Positions 8,189-17,006 of a DNA stretch of 40,957 nucleotides are shown here, one piece after another; positions within the stretch are counted from its first letter, which is position 1; the number at the start of each line of letters is the position of its first letter. The notes beneath the pieces were generated by a model, which was not told the DNA's origin, ran no database searches, and saw nothing but the letters and a program-made list of their open reading frames with translations. Source of the stretch: Clostridia bacterium (GTDB lineage Bacteria > Bacillota > Clostridia > Christensenellales > CAG-138); contig JAFWVQ010000027.1 of the NCBI GenBank assembly GCA_017523925.1, forward strand, positions 69,018 to 109,974, in the 5' to 3' direction. A program made the position numbers and the translations under genes.

Positions 8189-9211
8189 TCAGAGCTGGCG
8201 CAGGAAGCGCGCATCGCCCTCGTACAAAAGGCGGATATCGTTTATGCCGTACTTTAGGCAGGCAACGCGGTCCACGCCCACGCCGAACGCCATGCCCTTC
8301 CATTCGTGCGGATCGAGCCCGCAGTTTTCGATCTCGTGGGGGTTGGTCATGCCGCAGCCCAAGATCTCCATCCAGCCCGTGCCCTTGCAGGACGAGCAGC
8401 CCCGCCCGCCGCAGATCGTGCAGCTAATATCCACCTCGGCGGAGGGCTCGGTGAACGGGAAATAGCTTGGTCTGAACCTTGTTTTGACGGTTTCACCAAA
8501 CACCGCCTTAACAAAGGCATCGATCGTTCCCTTAAGATCGGCGATGGTAAGATTCCTATCCACCACAAGCCCCTCCATCTGCATGAAGATGGGGCTGTGG
8601 CTCGCATCGGGCTCGTCCACGCGGAAGCATCTTCCGGGGATCACGAGGCGGAACGGCGGCTCGAGCGTCATCAGTGCGCGCGCCTCGCAGGCGGAGGTGT
8701 GCGTGCGAAGAAGCACCTTATCGTCCACGTAGAAGGTATCCTGCATATCCCTCGAAGGATGGTTGAGGGGCAGGTTGAGCTTTGTGAAGTTGTTGTCGTC
8801 GAACTCCACCTCGGGCCCCTCGTAGGTGGTGAAGCCAAGACCTATGAGCGCGTCGCGTATCTGGCGATAGACCAGCGTCAGCGGGCTGAGCCTGCCGGCC
8901 GGGGTGCCGATCACGCCGGGGAGCGTAACGTCTATCGTTTCCGCCTTGATGCGCGCTTCCTCGGCATTTGCCTCGAGGCGGGCCTTCACTTCGTCGAATG
9001 CGGCGGTAAGGCACTGCTTTACTTCATTTGCCTCCTTGCCGAGCGCGGCTCTTTCTTCGGGCGAAAGCTTGCTCATGCCGCGCAGTATGCCGGTGAGCGC
9101 GCCGTTGCGGCCAAGAATGTTAACGTTCAATTCGGTGAGCTCCGCTTCGGTCTCGATGCTCTCGAGCCTTTTCAGCGCTTCCTCACGAATTTTTGCAAGT
9201 TCTTCAAGCAT
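8189..9211 (-). CDS. pheS: phenylalanyl-tRNA synthetase alpha subunit, 340 aa
   Basis: This is the catalytic alpha chain of PheRS, a class II synthetase. Visible features are the N-terminal coiled-coil arm (residues 1-90), 'GPEVEFDDNNF' and 'LNLPLNHPSRDMQDTF' (about 137-163), class II motif 2 around 'PGRCFRVDEPDASHSP', the Cys-rich 'CTICGGRGCSSC' segment typical of the subunit, and motif 3 near 'GVGVDRVA'. The length is standard. The ATG at 9211 follows AAGGAG that comes directly after the T-box terminator hairpin, so translation and attenuation are closely placed. Confidence 0.97.
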   Translation of the reverse strand: MLEELAKIREEALKRLESIETEAELTELNVNILGRNGALTGILRGMSKLSPEERAALGKEANEVKQCLTAAFDEVKARLEANAEEARIKAETIDVTLPGVIGTPAGRLSPLTLVYRQIRDALIGLGFTTYEGPEVEFDDNNFTKLNLPLNHPSRDMQDTFYVDDKVLLRTHTSACEARALMTLEPPFRLVIPGRCFRVDEPDASHSPIFMQMEGLVVDRNLTIADLKGTIDAFVKAVFGETVKTRFRPSYFPFTEPSAEVDISCTICGGRGCSSCKGTGWMEILGCGMTNPHEIENCGLDPHEWKGMAFGVGVDRVACLKYGINDIRLLYEGDARFLRQL

Positions 9212-9230
9212 TTTAGTTTCTCCTTGCTTT

Positions 9231-9269
9231 AAAAATACAGGCGCCCATCCCGAAGGGACGAGCGCGCCT
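9231..9269 (-). terminator. T-box attenuator terminator
   Basis: On the minus strand AGGCGC...TCCC pairs with GGGA...GCGCCT around a TTCG loop, followed by a short T run (complement of 9231-9235). It lies immediately 3' of the T-box sequence and just before the pheS ribosome site, as expected for a transcriptional T-box. Confidence 0.85.
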
Positions 9270-9530
9270 ATCTCGTGGTACCACCCTAATTCGCGTTTTG
9301 CCGCCGCGCAGAAGCACGGAAAGGGGCAAACCGCCTTTATGAGCTGTATCGGGCTCGCCCGGTCTCAACTACGCACCGAAAAAGCAGTTTCAAAGCGAAT
9401 TCGCGCTTTTCGGCTTCACCGAAACGGCTCGGGAGGGAACTTCGCGGACGCGCCCTGCAAGCCGCTCCCAGCTAATGCGGCTCTCTCTTGAGCAAAACGG
9501 GCCCTTTTTCTCCGTCAACGCCATATATGT
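9231..9530 (-). ncRNA. T-box riboswitch leader of the pheST operon
   Basis: A 300-nt leader lies between the promoter and pheS. It contains the T-box core AGGGTGGTACCACG (complement of 9274-9287), which pairs with the acceptor end of uncharged tRNA. The bulge reads TGGT, whose variable base pairs with an A discriminator base, as found in tRNA-Phe. Upstream the leader has the AGAGAG-like start and a large stem I region; a TTC triplet at the complement of 9437-9439 is a candidate Phe specifier codon. Uncharged tRNA-Phe would stabilise the antiterminator and let transcription proceed into pheS. The T-box call is firm; the exact specifier position is tentative. Confidence 0.93.
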
Positions 9531-9534
9531 AATG

Positions 9535-9563
9535 ATTATAGCACTTTTCTTCGTTCATGTCAA
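9535..9563 (-). promoter_or_regulatory. consensus sigma-A promoter for the pheST operon
   Basis: TTGACA (9558-9563) and TATAAT (9535-9540) on the minus strand, both perfect, with a 17-bp spacer. The predicted start near 9528 begins the T-box leader. Confidence 0.9.
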
Positions 9564-9659
9564 TAACCGTGAGCGGCGCGGATCTGGCGGTTTTACTTTT
9601 ACAAACGATTTGTTTTAAGAGAGATGGTTTTGAAAAAGGCTATTTTCGTCCCGTGCGCC

Positions 9660-9688
9660 TTGACAGGACCCGCGCCCGATTATATAAT
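9660..9688 (+). promoter_or_regulatory. consensus sigma-A promoter for the DUF853 ATPase gene
   Basis: TTGACA (9660-9665) and TATAAT (9683-9688), both perfect, with a 17-bp spacer; the gene starts at 9740 behind AAAGGAG. It is divergent from the pheST promoter, with the -35 boxes about 100 bp apart. Confidence 0.9.
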
Positions 9689-9739
9689 AGACATGTTTGA
9701 ACTAAGCCGCGCTTTGCGGCATGCAAAGGAGAAACAGCT

Positions 9740-11263
9740 ATGTATCTGCGCGAAGAAGGAAAGATCTGGCTCGCAACCGGAGACGAGCGCGTATATCTTG
9801 AGCCCGCGATGTGCAATCGCCACGGCCTTATCGCCGGCGCGACCGGCACGGGCAAAACCGTTACATTGAAAGTTATCGCCGAATCGTTCAGCGAGATGGG
9901 CGTGCCCGTATTCCTTGCCGATATCAAGGGCGACGTTTCGGGAATGTGCGTTCCCGGCAGCGAGAACAAGCATATTCGCCGCAGCATCGACACGATGCAT
10001 ATCGAGGATTTCAACTACACCTCCTTCCCCGTTCGCTTCTTCGATGTTTACGGCAAGCTCGGCCATCCCGTTCGCACCACCATCTCGGACATGGGGCCGG
10101 AGCTGCTTGCAAGGCTTCTTGGGCTCAATGAAACGCAGGAGGGCGTGCTCAGGATAGTATTCAGGATCGCGGACGAGCGCGGGCTTCTGCTCATCGATCT
10201 CAAGGATCTTCGCAGCATGCTCCAGCACGTTGGCGACAACGCAAACGAATACAAGCTCATCTACGGCAATATCGCCGCGCAGTCGGTCGGCGCGATCCAG
10301 AGGGCGCTGCTTGCGCTTGAGGACGAGGGCGGCGAAATCTTCTTCGGCGAGCCCGCACTCGATATCAAGGATTGGTTCGATTGGGACGCGGACGGCCGCG
10401 GCTATATGAACATACTCGAGGCCGCCGAGCTTTTCCAGCACCCGCTTTTATACAGCACCTTCCTTCTTTGGATGCTCTCGGAGCTATACGAGCTTCTGCC
10501 CGAGGCGGGCGATCTCGATAAGCCCAAGATCGCGTTCTTCTTCGACGAGGCGCATCTGCTCTTCAACGACGCGCCCAAGGCTCTGCTTGAAAAGATCGAG
10601 CAGGTCATTCGCCTTATCCGCTCCAAGGGCGTCAGCGTTTGGTTCATCACGCAGAACCCGGCGGACGTACCCGAGAGCGTTCTCGGTCAGCTCGGCAACC
10701 GCGTTCAGCATGCGCTTCGTGCCTACACGCCCAACGAGCAGAAGGGTCTGCGCTATGCGGCGCGTTCGTTCCGCGCGAACGAGAATTTCGACACCGAGCG
10801 CGTGCTTCAGGAGCTTGCGGTCGGTGAAGCGCTGGTATCGGTGCTCGACGCCAAAGGCACTCCGACCATCGTTGAAAGGGCGAACATACTGCCGCCCAAG
10901 AGCAGCATGAACGCTGCCGACGTGGGCATCATCGCGCAGTTCATCAATATGAGCCCGTTGAACTCCAAGTATAAGGACACGGTGGACCGCGAATCGGCGT
11001 ATGAAGTGATCACCGAGGAGCAGGAGCAGGCCGCCAAGGAGAAGGCGGAGGCCGAGGCCGCCGCGCAGGCCGAGAAGGAGCGCAAGGAGAAGGAAAAGCA
11101 GGAGGAAAAAGAGCGCAAGGAGAAGGAAAAGCAGCAGAAGGCGAAGCAGGCAAAGAAAAAGCAATCCGCCTTCGGCAAGGCCGCCAGCTCCGCCGCCACC
11201 TCCTTCGGGAGAGAGATCGGCAAGAGCATTTTCAGAGGGCTTTTCGGAAATAAGCGCAAATAA
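9740..11263 (+). CDS. HerA/YjgR-like ATPase (DUF853), 507 aa
   Basis: This is a P-loop ATPase of the DUF853 (YjgR) group, related to HerA/FtsK helicases. Walker A is GATGTGKT (residues 33-40), '[11 protein letters not shown]' follows, and Walker B is 'IAFFFDEAH' at about residue 265, then '[14 protein letters not shown]' with the sensor-like Gln and a conserved arginine region. The last 80 residues are a long charged Lys/Glu/Ala-rich stretch (about 425-480), probably a helix, ending in '[20 protein letters not shown]', which fits the known C-terminal tail of the family. Family members are soluble ATPases of unknown physiological role. It is a single-gene unit with its own promoter and terminator. 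Confidence 0.92.
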   Translation: MYLREEGKIWLATGDERVYLEPAMCNRHGLIAGATGTGKTVTLKVIAESFSEMGVPVFLADIKGDVSGMCVPGSENKHIRRSIDTMHIEDFNYTSFPVRFFDVYGKLGHPVRTTISDMGPELLARLLGLNETQEGVLRIVFRIADERGLLLIDLKDLRSMLQHVGDNANEYKLIYGNIAAQSVGAIQRALLALEDEGGEIFFGEPALDIKDWFDWDADGRGYMNILEAAELFQHPLLYSTFLLWMLSELYELLPEAGDLDKPKIAFFFDEAHLLFNDAPKALLEKIEQVIRLIRSKGVSVWFITQNPADVPESVLGQLGNRVQHALRAYTPNEQKGLRYAARSFRANENFDTERVLQELAVGEALVSVLDAKGTPTIVERANILPPKSSMNAADVGIIAQFINMSPLNSKYKDTVDRESAYEVITEEQEQAAKEKAEAEAAAQAEKERKEKEKQEEKERKEKEKQQKAKQAKKKQSAFGKAASSAATSFGREIGKSIFRGLFGNKRK

Positions 11264-11290
11264 GGCGCGAAAACTTAAATGAACGAAAAG

Positions 11291-11318
11291 AGCGCATCGG
11301 GCGACCGGTGCGCTTTTT
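11291..11318 (+). terminator. intrinsic terminator of the DUF853 gene
   Basis: A 10-bp stem AGCGCATCGG / CCGGTGCGCT (one G-U pair) with a GCGA tetraloop is followed by a T5 run, 28 bp after the stop codon. Confidence 0.88.
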
Positions 11319-11357
11319 CAGTGAATAATTAATAATGTATAGTGAATAGTTGAGGTG

Positions 11358-11393
11358 GAGATCCCTGCGGGATCTCTTCAATTTTTATTTTTT
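11358..11393. repeat. short palindromic intergenic repeat (GAGATCCC-TGC-GGGATCTC)
   Basis: A perfect 8-bp inverted repeat with a TGC loop follows an AT-rich 'aataattaataatg'-type stretch and is itself followed by two T-rich runs. It lies between convergent genes, so it may also serve as a terminator on the plus strand. This resembles the short intergenic palindromes dispersed in gut Clostridia, but the copy number cannot be judged from one window. Confidence 0.5.
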
Positions 11394-11407
11394 GTTATGA
11401 CAAACCG

Positions 11408-12124
11408 CTATCCGCCCTGCGCTTCGGCGAGCGCGGCGGGTTCGGTTGGCGCGCTCCGTTTTTTATCGGCTATTTTATTCCGAACAAGCATTCGGACAAT
11501 ATAGATATGCCTTGCGGCAAAGCCGACGAGCACGACGGGCAGAAACGCGATTCCAAGAATGGCAAACGGGATCGTGCCAAGCAGGAAAAGGGTATAGACC
11601 ATGAGGATATCCCACCAATAGCACGGCGCATCGCGAAACCGCCTTTTTCTCCACTCGCCGCGCCTGACTATCAGCGCGATAATTGAAGCAGTAAGCCCAA
11701 GCACCACGTACAGCACGATCGGAACAACGAGCAGCAGCTCCCATTTGTTTTGCGGCACAGTCTCAAAAAGAAAAGCGATCAGCTTCACGGTTAAAGCAAA
11801 GAACAGAGTGAATACAGCTATAAACACGATGTTCCATGCAGGATGGAGCCTATAAAGGCAGGATTGCAGAGGATTCAGCATCATAAGAAAGAGAAATGCG
11901 AGTAGCGCAATAGCCGTGAGATCAAAATAATCAGCAAGTTCCTCCATTGGCTCCTCGATTTGAGCTGCGGGCTCCTCCAACATATCTTGAGGAAGCGGCT
12001 CATCAGGGTTATCTTTAAAGAACCCGCAAAGCAATAAGAACACTGAGAAAACCGCGATGATTGCGATGACGGTAAGCAGTCCCGCCATGATTTCCGCAAA
12101 TTTACTGTGATCTCTTGCGCTCAT
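11408..12124 (-). CDS. hypothetical multi-pass membrane protein, 238 aa
   Basis: I do not recognise a family. There are about five or six predicted membrane segments: residues about 12-35, 68-85, 95-118, 128-152, and a pair around 172-215. An acidic, Pro-rich loop (about residues 38-64, rich in EEP) lies between the first two. The C-terminus is a basic tail (VRNKIADKKRS) then Ala/Pro/Glu. The ATG at 12124 has no strong ribosome site. It lies 260 bp downstream of the acetyltransferase-like gene on the same strand. Possibly a small sensor or structural membrane protein; the function is open. Confidence 0.6.
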   Translation of the reverse strand: MSARDHSKFAEIMAGLLTVIAIIAVFSVFLLLCGFFKDNPDEPLPQDMLEEPAAQIEEPMEELADYFDLTAIALLAFLFLMMLNPLQSCLYRLHPAWNIVFIAVFTLFFALTVKLIAFLFETVPQNKWELLLVVPIVLYVVLGLTASIIALIVRRGEWRKRRFRDAPCYWWDILMVYTLFLLGTIPFAILGIAFLPVVLVGFAARHIYIVRMLVRNKIADKKRSAPTEPAALAEAQGG

Positions 12125-12384
12125 AGACGATTCCCCTATTTAAAAATATTGGTGTTCTTGTCCTGCGTTCTGCGCTTCAGCCTTGTTCTCGCTTAGGGCA
12201 ATTTGCCGCCGCTTTTTCGGCATGGACGATATTATCATCTAAATATATAACGCGGCGCTGGCGGGATCGGTTGGGTTTTTCCATCCAAAAGCAAGGAGTG
12301 CAGAACCTTTTAAGGAGCGATAACCGACCTTTTTATGACGCAGAATTGAAAATGAGCGCTGCGGCGGTCATTTTGCTGCTTGGT

Positions 12385-13512
12385 TTATTCCTGCGTAAGG
12401 CGCTTCACGTACGCCCTTCTGCGCTTATGCTGAACGGATTTGAAGCGCTTCCATTGGTTCAAAATGGCATGGTTCGTTTCAAGATTGAGGTTGGTTTCCG
12501 CGTACTTAACGCCGCTTTCGCGAAGCAGGCGCATGAGGTATGCGGACACGATGCCGCCAACGCCCTTATTGGCATATTCGGGCGCGACCGCAACGAGTCC
12601 GAGATCGAGTATCTCGGGCTTTTTGATGGACCTGAGCAGCTTTATCAGCGTTATCGGGGTGAGCCTGCCGCCCGATTTCTGCACCGCCTTTGCGATGGAC
12701 GGGAAGCTTACTCCGAGGCAGACGAGCTTATTGTTTTCATCGAGTATGACGGCGGTTTTGTCGAGATCAACGATGAGCAGGAAGTTATCGATCATCAGCT
12801 TCTTCATGCCGTCCGTAAAAGGCACGGTGCCGTAGATATCCTCGTAGGCAACGTCGAGCAGGGCGAAGAGATCGTCCGCATATCTGTTCACGAAATCGCG
12901 CGGGCTCTTCGCCTCGCCGATATGCAGCTTATAGCGCTTCATCAGCCCCTCGCCGAGCTTTTCAAGGCGCTCGTCCGGCTCATCGGGCAGATAGATCTTG
13001 CTTTCGAGCCAGTCCACTTCCTTTTCGTAGCCGCAGTTTTCGATGAGCCTGCCGTAGTATTCGGCGTTGTACTGCTCCTCAAAGGTGGCGAGCTCGTCGA
13101 AGCCTTCAACGAGCAGACCCTCGCGCTCGAGATCGGAGAAGCCGAGCGGACCGCAGACGGTGTCCATCCCCTTTTCGAGCGCCCATTTTTCTACGGCGGC
13201 GAAGAGCGCGTCGGCAACCGATTGATCGTCTATCGAATCGAATCTCGTGAAACGGATGCGCCTTTCATTGCGCTTTTCGTTGCTCGCCTTTTGAAGGATG
13301 CCGCTGATCCTGCCGACCATCTTGCCGTCCATATAGGCATTGTAGTAGACCGCCTCGCAGGTGTCATAATAGACGTAATCGGAGCGGAATATCTTTTTTT
13401 CATCGCCGTAGAGCGGCGGCACAAAATACGGATTGTCCTTGTACATTTTCAGCGGGAAGTTCAAAAACTCCCTCTGCTGCTTCTTGGTTTTGACCTCTTC
13501 GACAACTACCAT
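12385..13512 (-). CDS. GNAT-like N-acetyltransferase family protein, 375 aa
   Basis: Residues 1-190 form a domain starting 'KKQQREFLNFPLKMYKDNPYFVPPL', which is typical of a group of two-domain GNAT-like proteins of unknown substrate. Residues about 230-370 look like the acetyltransferase domain: 'LGLVAVAPEYANKGVGGIVSAYLMRLL' corresponds to the acetyl-CoA-binding Q/RxxGxG/A motif region, and 'AETNLNLETNHAILNQWKRF' to the C-terminal segment. It starts 13 bp after degV and is probably co-transcribed with it. Opposite-strand frames across this region are shadows. Confidence 0.72.
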   Translation of the reverse strand: MVVVEEVKTKKQQREFLNFPLKMYKDNPYFVPPLYGDEKKIFRSDYVYYDTCEAVYYNAYMDGKMVGRISGILQKASNEKRNERRIRFTRFDSIDDQSVADALFAAVEKWALEKGMDTVCGPLGFSDLEREGLLVEGFDELATFEEQYNAEYYGRLIENCGYEKEVDWLESKIYLPDEPDERLEKLGEGLMKRYKLHIGEAKSPRDFVNRYADDLFALLDVAYEDIYGTVPFTDGMKKLMIDNFLLIVDLDKTAVILDENNKLVCLGVSFPSIAKAVQKSGGRLTPITLIKLLRSIKKPEILDLGLVAVAPEYANKGVGGIVSAYLMRLLRESGVKYAETNLNLETNHAILNQWKRFKSVQHKRRRAYVKRLTQE

Positions 13513-13525
13513 GGCTCTTACCCCG

Positions 13526-14395
13526 TTATCTGTGCTTTGCGCGGAAGCAGATGCCGACGGTGCTCGGCCCGCAGTGGCAGCCGACGGTCGGGTTTACGTC
13601 GATCAGCTCGATATCGAGGTTTTCGCCGAAATGCTCATGCAGCATCCTTATCGCATCCTCAACTATCTCGGGCGCATCGGTATGGGTGACGATGATCCTG
13701 TGCTTTTCGACTTCGTCGCCAAGCTCCAAGACCGTGCTGATCAGCCTTTCAAGCGCCTTTTTGCGGCCCTTCTCCTTGCCGATGCTGACGAGCTTGCCCT
13801 CATCGCTGATATGCATTATCGGGCGGATAGAAAGAAGCGTTCCAACTGCGCCCGCTAAGCCCGAGACCCTGCCGCTGCGCTTGAAGAACGAGAGATCGTC
13901 CGCAAAGAAATAGATCGCATAGCGTTTGTTTTCCGATTCAACGAAGCTTCGCATTTCCTCCACGCTCGCGCCGCGCTTATACATCTCGCCGACCTGCTCG
14001 AGCATGATGAGGCTGCCGATGGAGATGCCGTTGGTGTCGATCGAATCGAATTTGCGCTCGGGGTATTTTTCAAGCAGCTCCCGAACCGCGATCTCCATCG
14101 CGTTGAAGGTGCCGCTCATATTCCTTGAAAAATGAAGGTAGAGGATATCGTCCCCGTTTGCGAAAACGGGCTCGAAATACTCCTTATACTCATCCGCGTT
14201 CAGCGCGCTTGTTTTAGGAACAACGCCGCTTCTGAGAAGGTCGTAGAACTCATGCGCGTTGAACTCATCGAAATCCACGTAGGGATATACGTTTTTATCG
14301 TCGATGCTGTACGGCATGCTGATCAGCTTATAGCCGTATTTCTCGGCCATCCTGGGGGTCATATCGGTATCGGTATCGGTGAAAAGTACGAGCAT
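13526..14395 (-). CDS. DegV family (fatty-acid-binding) protein, 289 aa
   Basis: DegV proteins bind a fatty acid and in Firmicutes often act as FakB-type partners of the fatty acid kinase FakA. The sequence shows the N-terminal 'FTDTDTDMTP' nucleotide of the fold, 'TSALNADEYKEYFEP', the ligand-loop motif 'FSRNMSGTFNA', 'FFKRSGRVSG', and 'PIMHISDEGKL'. The start is the ATG at 14395 behind GGAGGG; upstream in-frame residues back to 14521 have no ribosome site and lie partly upstream of the predicted transcription start. The C-terminus ends 'VGCHCGPSTVGICF', a conserved end for this group. No fakA is in the window. Confidence 0.92.
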   Translation of the reverse strand: MLVLFTDTDTDMTPRMAEKYGYKLISMPYSIDDKNVYPYVDFDEFNAHEFYDLLRSGVVPKTSALNADEYKEYFEPVFANGDDILYLHFSRNMSGTFNAMEIAVRELLEKYPERKFDSIDTNGISIGSLIMLEQVGEMYKRGASVEEMRSFVESENKRYAIYFFADDLSFFKRSGRVSGLAGAVGTLLSIRPIMHISDEGKLVSIGKEKGRKKALERLISTVLELGDEVEKHRIIVTHTDAPEIVEDAIRMLHEHFGENLDIELIDVNPTVGCHCGPSTVGICFRAKHR

Positions 14396-14511
14396 GGTTT
14401 TCCCTCCGTTTAGCTTTTTCGGTATGATTCTATTATCGGACGGCTCACTTTTATCGCGGGAAGCGGCGGAGCTTTTGTCGCTTCCTGTCGAATGCCTGAG
14501 CGTATTGTTAA

Positions 14512-14540
14512 ATTTTACCATATTATCGCCGCAATTTCAA
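14512..14540 (-). promoter_or_regulatory. sigma-A promoter for degV and the acetyltransferase gene
   Basis: On the minus strand TTGAAA (14535-14540) and TAAAAT (14512-14517) are 17 bp apart; expected start near 14505, about 110 nt before the degV ATG. Confidence 0.6.
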
Positions 14541-14641
14541 TTATTAACGGGTAATAGTATTGCCGATATTCAAATAAAGTATTTTTTGAAGCGGCAAAAG
14601 CCGCGTTCAGCCGATAAAAAAAATGATGGAGCACGAGCGAG

Positions 14642-15865
14642 ATGCTGATCAAGATAACGAGCGACGCGCCCTCCGCCGTCAGTATCCACGGCGAGGGCTT
14701 TTTTCGCGCAGGGACGGACAAAACGCTTTTCCGCTTCGATGCGGAGGAGGTTTTCGGGGTTGGAACGGACGAACTGAGTACGAGCGCGCTGATCGTGCTG
14801 ACGCCCGTGACGGGGTGCGGCGCGGAACCGCTCTGCCGGGAGCTGAGCTTCTATCGAAGTGGGACGGGGCTGCTGCTAAAAGCAAATGACGGTGACTCAT
14901 GCGGCGGGGGCGGGCTGCGCCTGATCGATTGGAGCGCGGACGGCGCGGAAAGAGGCGCGGAAAGAGGTGCGGAGGAATGCGAGTTCGAACGGGTCTACGA
15001 GCTGATATGCGAGTATCCGCGAAGCGAGCGGGCGATCGAACCGAAGCAGCTCGACAGCCTCGAATTCGAGCTTAGCAGCAGCGAAAACGCGGGCTCAAGC
15101 GCTTCCGTCCTCCTCTATCGGGACTGCGGGCTGCGGCTCTCGGTCCGCGTGAACGGCGGCGAAAGGGGCTATATCCTCGGGCGCGGCACGGAGGGCGAGC
15201 TGCGGCTGCTTGACGCGGGGTTTGCCCGGCTGATCGTCGTGCACGCAAGCTTCGGCGAAGGCTCCGCAGAAGCTGGCCGCTTCGAAAGGCTGCTGCTTTT
15301 CAACGAGCGCTTCGAGCTTGAGGGCGAGCTCGAGGGCGACCGCTGCTTCATAGAGGACGGACGATTTATCGTGATAAACGAGCTTGGGACAGTGTTTTCG
15401 CATCAGCAGCGGCTGAGATATGAGCCGAGCGGCGAGGGGCTTAGGAGCGTTTGCGGCGTTTCGGGTCCGCATTCGGAGGGCGGCGAGGGAGCGCTTGATG
15501 AAGCATTCGAGATAGGCTATTTCACCCACCCCATGCGCCTAGCGGCGGATGAGTGGGAAACGGCGCTTGCGCTGATGGAATGCCTGCTTCTCGGAAGGGG
15601 CGATGAGGCGATGGCACTGCTGACCCCGGCGCTTGCCGAGGGGCTTGACTTCGGCGGGCTTTCGGAGTTCTTCGGCGATTTCGACGAGGCGCGGGCTTCG
15701 CCGTTTCGGCAAAAAAGCGACCCTCCCATCATCGGTGCAGTGAAGGAGGGTCGTGCAAGCGCGTATGGATTTGAGCTTGAGGGCGGTCTTATCAGCGATA
15801 TCAGCGAGCTTGCATCGCCCTTTTCGCAGCGCGCGCAAGAAGGCGCGAAAGAAGCAGAAGAATGA
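14642..15865 (+). CDS. orphan hypothetical protein, 407 aa
   Basis: I do not recognise this protein. It has no signal peptide or membrane segment, is acidic and rich in Gly, Glu, Leu and Ala, and has alternating beta-like stretches ('LIVVHASFG', 'RFIVINELGTVFSHQ') suggesting a beta-rich cytoplasmic protein. It contains a small ERGA/ERGAEE repeat at about residues 102-110. GGAG lies 13 bp upstream of the ATG at 14642, farther than usual; a weaker GAG is closer. The C-terminal 21 residues overlap the convergent permease gene by 65 bp. It is well supported as coding by its length and composition, but nothing indicates a function. Confidence 0.68.
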   Translation: MLIKITSDAPSAVSIHGEGFFRAGTDKTLFRFDAEEVFGVGTDELSTSALIVLTPVTGCGAEPLCRELSFYRSGTGLLLKANDGDSCGGGGLRLIDWSADGAERGAERGAEECEFERVYELICEYPRSERAIEPKQLDSLEFELSSSENAGSSASVLLYRDCGLRLSVRVNGGERGYILGRGTEGELRLLDAGFARLIVVHASFGEGSAEAGRFERLLLFNERFELEGELEGDRCFIEDGRFIVINELGTVFSHQQRLRYEPSGEGLRSVCGVSGPHSEGGEGALDEAFEIGYFTHPMRLAADEWETALALMECLLLGRGDEAMALLTPALAEGLDFGGLSEFFGDFDEARASPFRQKSDPPIIGAVKEGRASAYGFELEGGLISDISELASPFSQRAQEGAKEAEE

Positions 15866-17006
15866 GCCCTGCCGCGACAAGCACGGCGATGAACGCCGTT
15901 TCCCCTTCGAGCGCGGCGAGGTACTGCCCCTGCGGCGTGAAGCGGGAAATGGTTTTAAAGCCGCCGCCGAGCGCGGATGGATCGGTGAAGCAGCCGCCGG
16001 CAAGCGCCGTCAAAAACGCGATGAGCGGCGAAGCGAGCTCCGCACGCGCCGATCCCGAGATGCTGCCGAGAAGGAGCGCAAGCGACGAGGCGCAGAAGAT
16101 ATACGCTGCGCCCGCGCCGAACTGAATGAGACTCGCACCGCCCGAGGGGATGAGCGAGAGCGCAAGTATCACGAGCCCGAGCAGCATCAGCGAAGCAAGG
16201 CTTGAAAGGAAGCCAAGGCTTCTGCCGCTGCGATAGGAGCTGATGCGCTCCATGCAGTTTTTTTCATCCCGCGAGCCCGAAAACGCGCCGAGCATCAGCA
16301 GTATCAGCATTATCACGAAGGCGGCGAAGCCGGAATATCGCGCAAAGAACGCGCCGAGAAGATCGGTCTCCGCCGGTTTTTCGGTTTCGGAGCCCGAAAA
16401 GACCGTGGTTTTTTCAACCGCCGAGCCTTCTTGCGCTCTGTTTTCGGTATAGACCTTTTCGAGCGCGAGCTTCTCCTCCGCGCTCGGCGCTCTGCCGCTC
16501 AAATTCTCAAAGTAAGCCTCGGCACGCAGCCTGCTGCCGAGCGTTACGGCCTCGCCCGCGATCAGCTCCCTTGCCGCCTGAGCGGAGGAAGCGCCCCTTG
16601 AAGGGAAATACTCGAGCGCGGCGGCGCCGTTTTTGAGGTGCTCCGCGAGCGCCTCCCTTATCACGAGGATGCCCTCCGCACCGCCGCCCTCCGCAAGCGC
16701 TTTTGCGGAGTCGAGCGAATCGCATTCGATAAGCTCCACCGAAGCGCCGTTTGCGCCGAGTATCATGGAAACGAGCTCGGAAGAAACCGATGAGGCGTCG
16801 TTATCCACGCAGGCAATGCGAAGCGAGGCGGGCGCCTTGGTTTCAAGCGCACGATGCGCCGTGAAGAACATCAGAAGCGCCGCAGCGAGCGCAAGCACGA
16901 GCGAAACATACCCTCCCGCCATCGCGGGAAGCTTTTTCACCGCCAGCGCGAAGAGGCGCGGCAGCGAGCCGATAACAGGTCTGCCCTTTGCAGAAGAAGC
17001 TTTCAT
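15801..17006 (-). CDS. ABC-2 type transporter permease, 401 aa
   Basis: This has the shape of ABC-2/YhgE-Pip-like exporter permeases: one N-terminal membrane helix (residues about 30-52), a long extracytoplasmic loop (about 55-230), and five C-terminal helices (about 230-395). It is the last gene of a zinc-ribbon protein/ATPase/permease/permease operon and starts at an ATG that overlaps the stop of the preceding permease (ATGA), behind AGGAGGG. It is probably the partner half of the exporter formed with the preceding gene. The substrate is unknown. Confidence 0.85.
   Translation of the reverse strand: MKASSAKGRPVIGSLPRLFALAVKKLPAMAGGYVSLVLALAAALLMFFTAHRALETKAPASLRIACVDNDASSVSSELVSMILGANGASVELIECDSLDSAKALAEGGGAEGILVIREALAEHLKNGAAALEYFPSRGASSAQAARELIAGEAVTLGSRLRAEAYFENLSGRAPSAEEKLALEKVYTENRAQEGSAVEKTTVFSGSETEKPAETDLLGAFFARYSGFAAFVIMLILLMLGAFSGSRDEKNCMERISSYRSGRSLGFLSSLASLMLLGLVILALSLIPSGGASLIQFGAGAAYIFCASSLALLLGSISGSARAELASPLIAFLTALAGGCFTDPSALGGGFKTISRFTPQGQYLAALEGETAFIAVLVAAGLILLLLSRLLARAAKRAMQAR

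Noticed and set aside
12271..13689. A 472-residue plus-strand frame
   Set aside because: It lies opposite the acetyltransferase gene and the end of degV, both with clear family features; a long antisense frame is expected from the codon bias of this GC-rich DNA.
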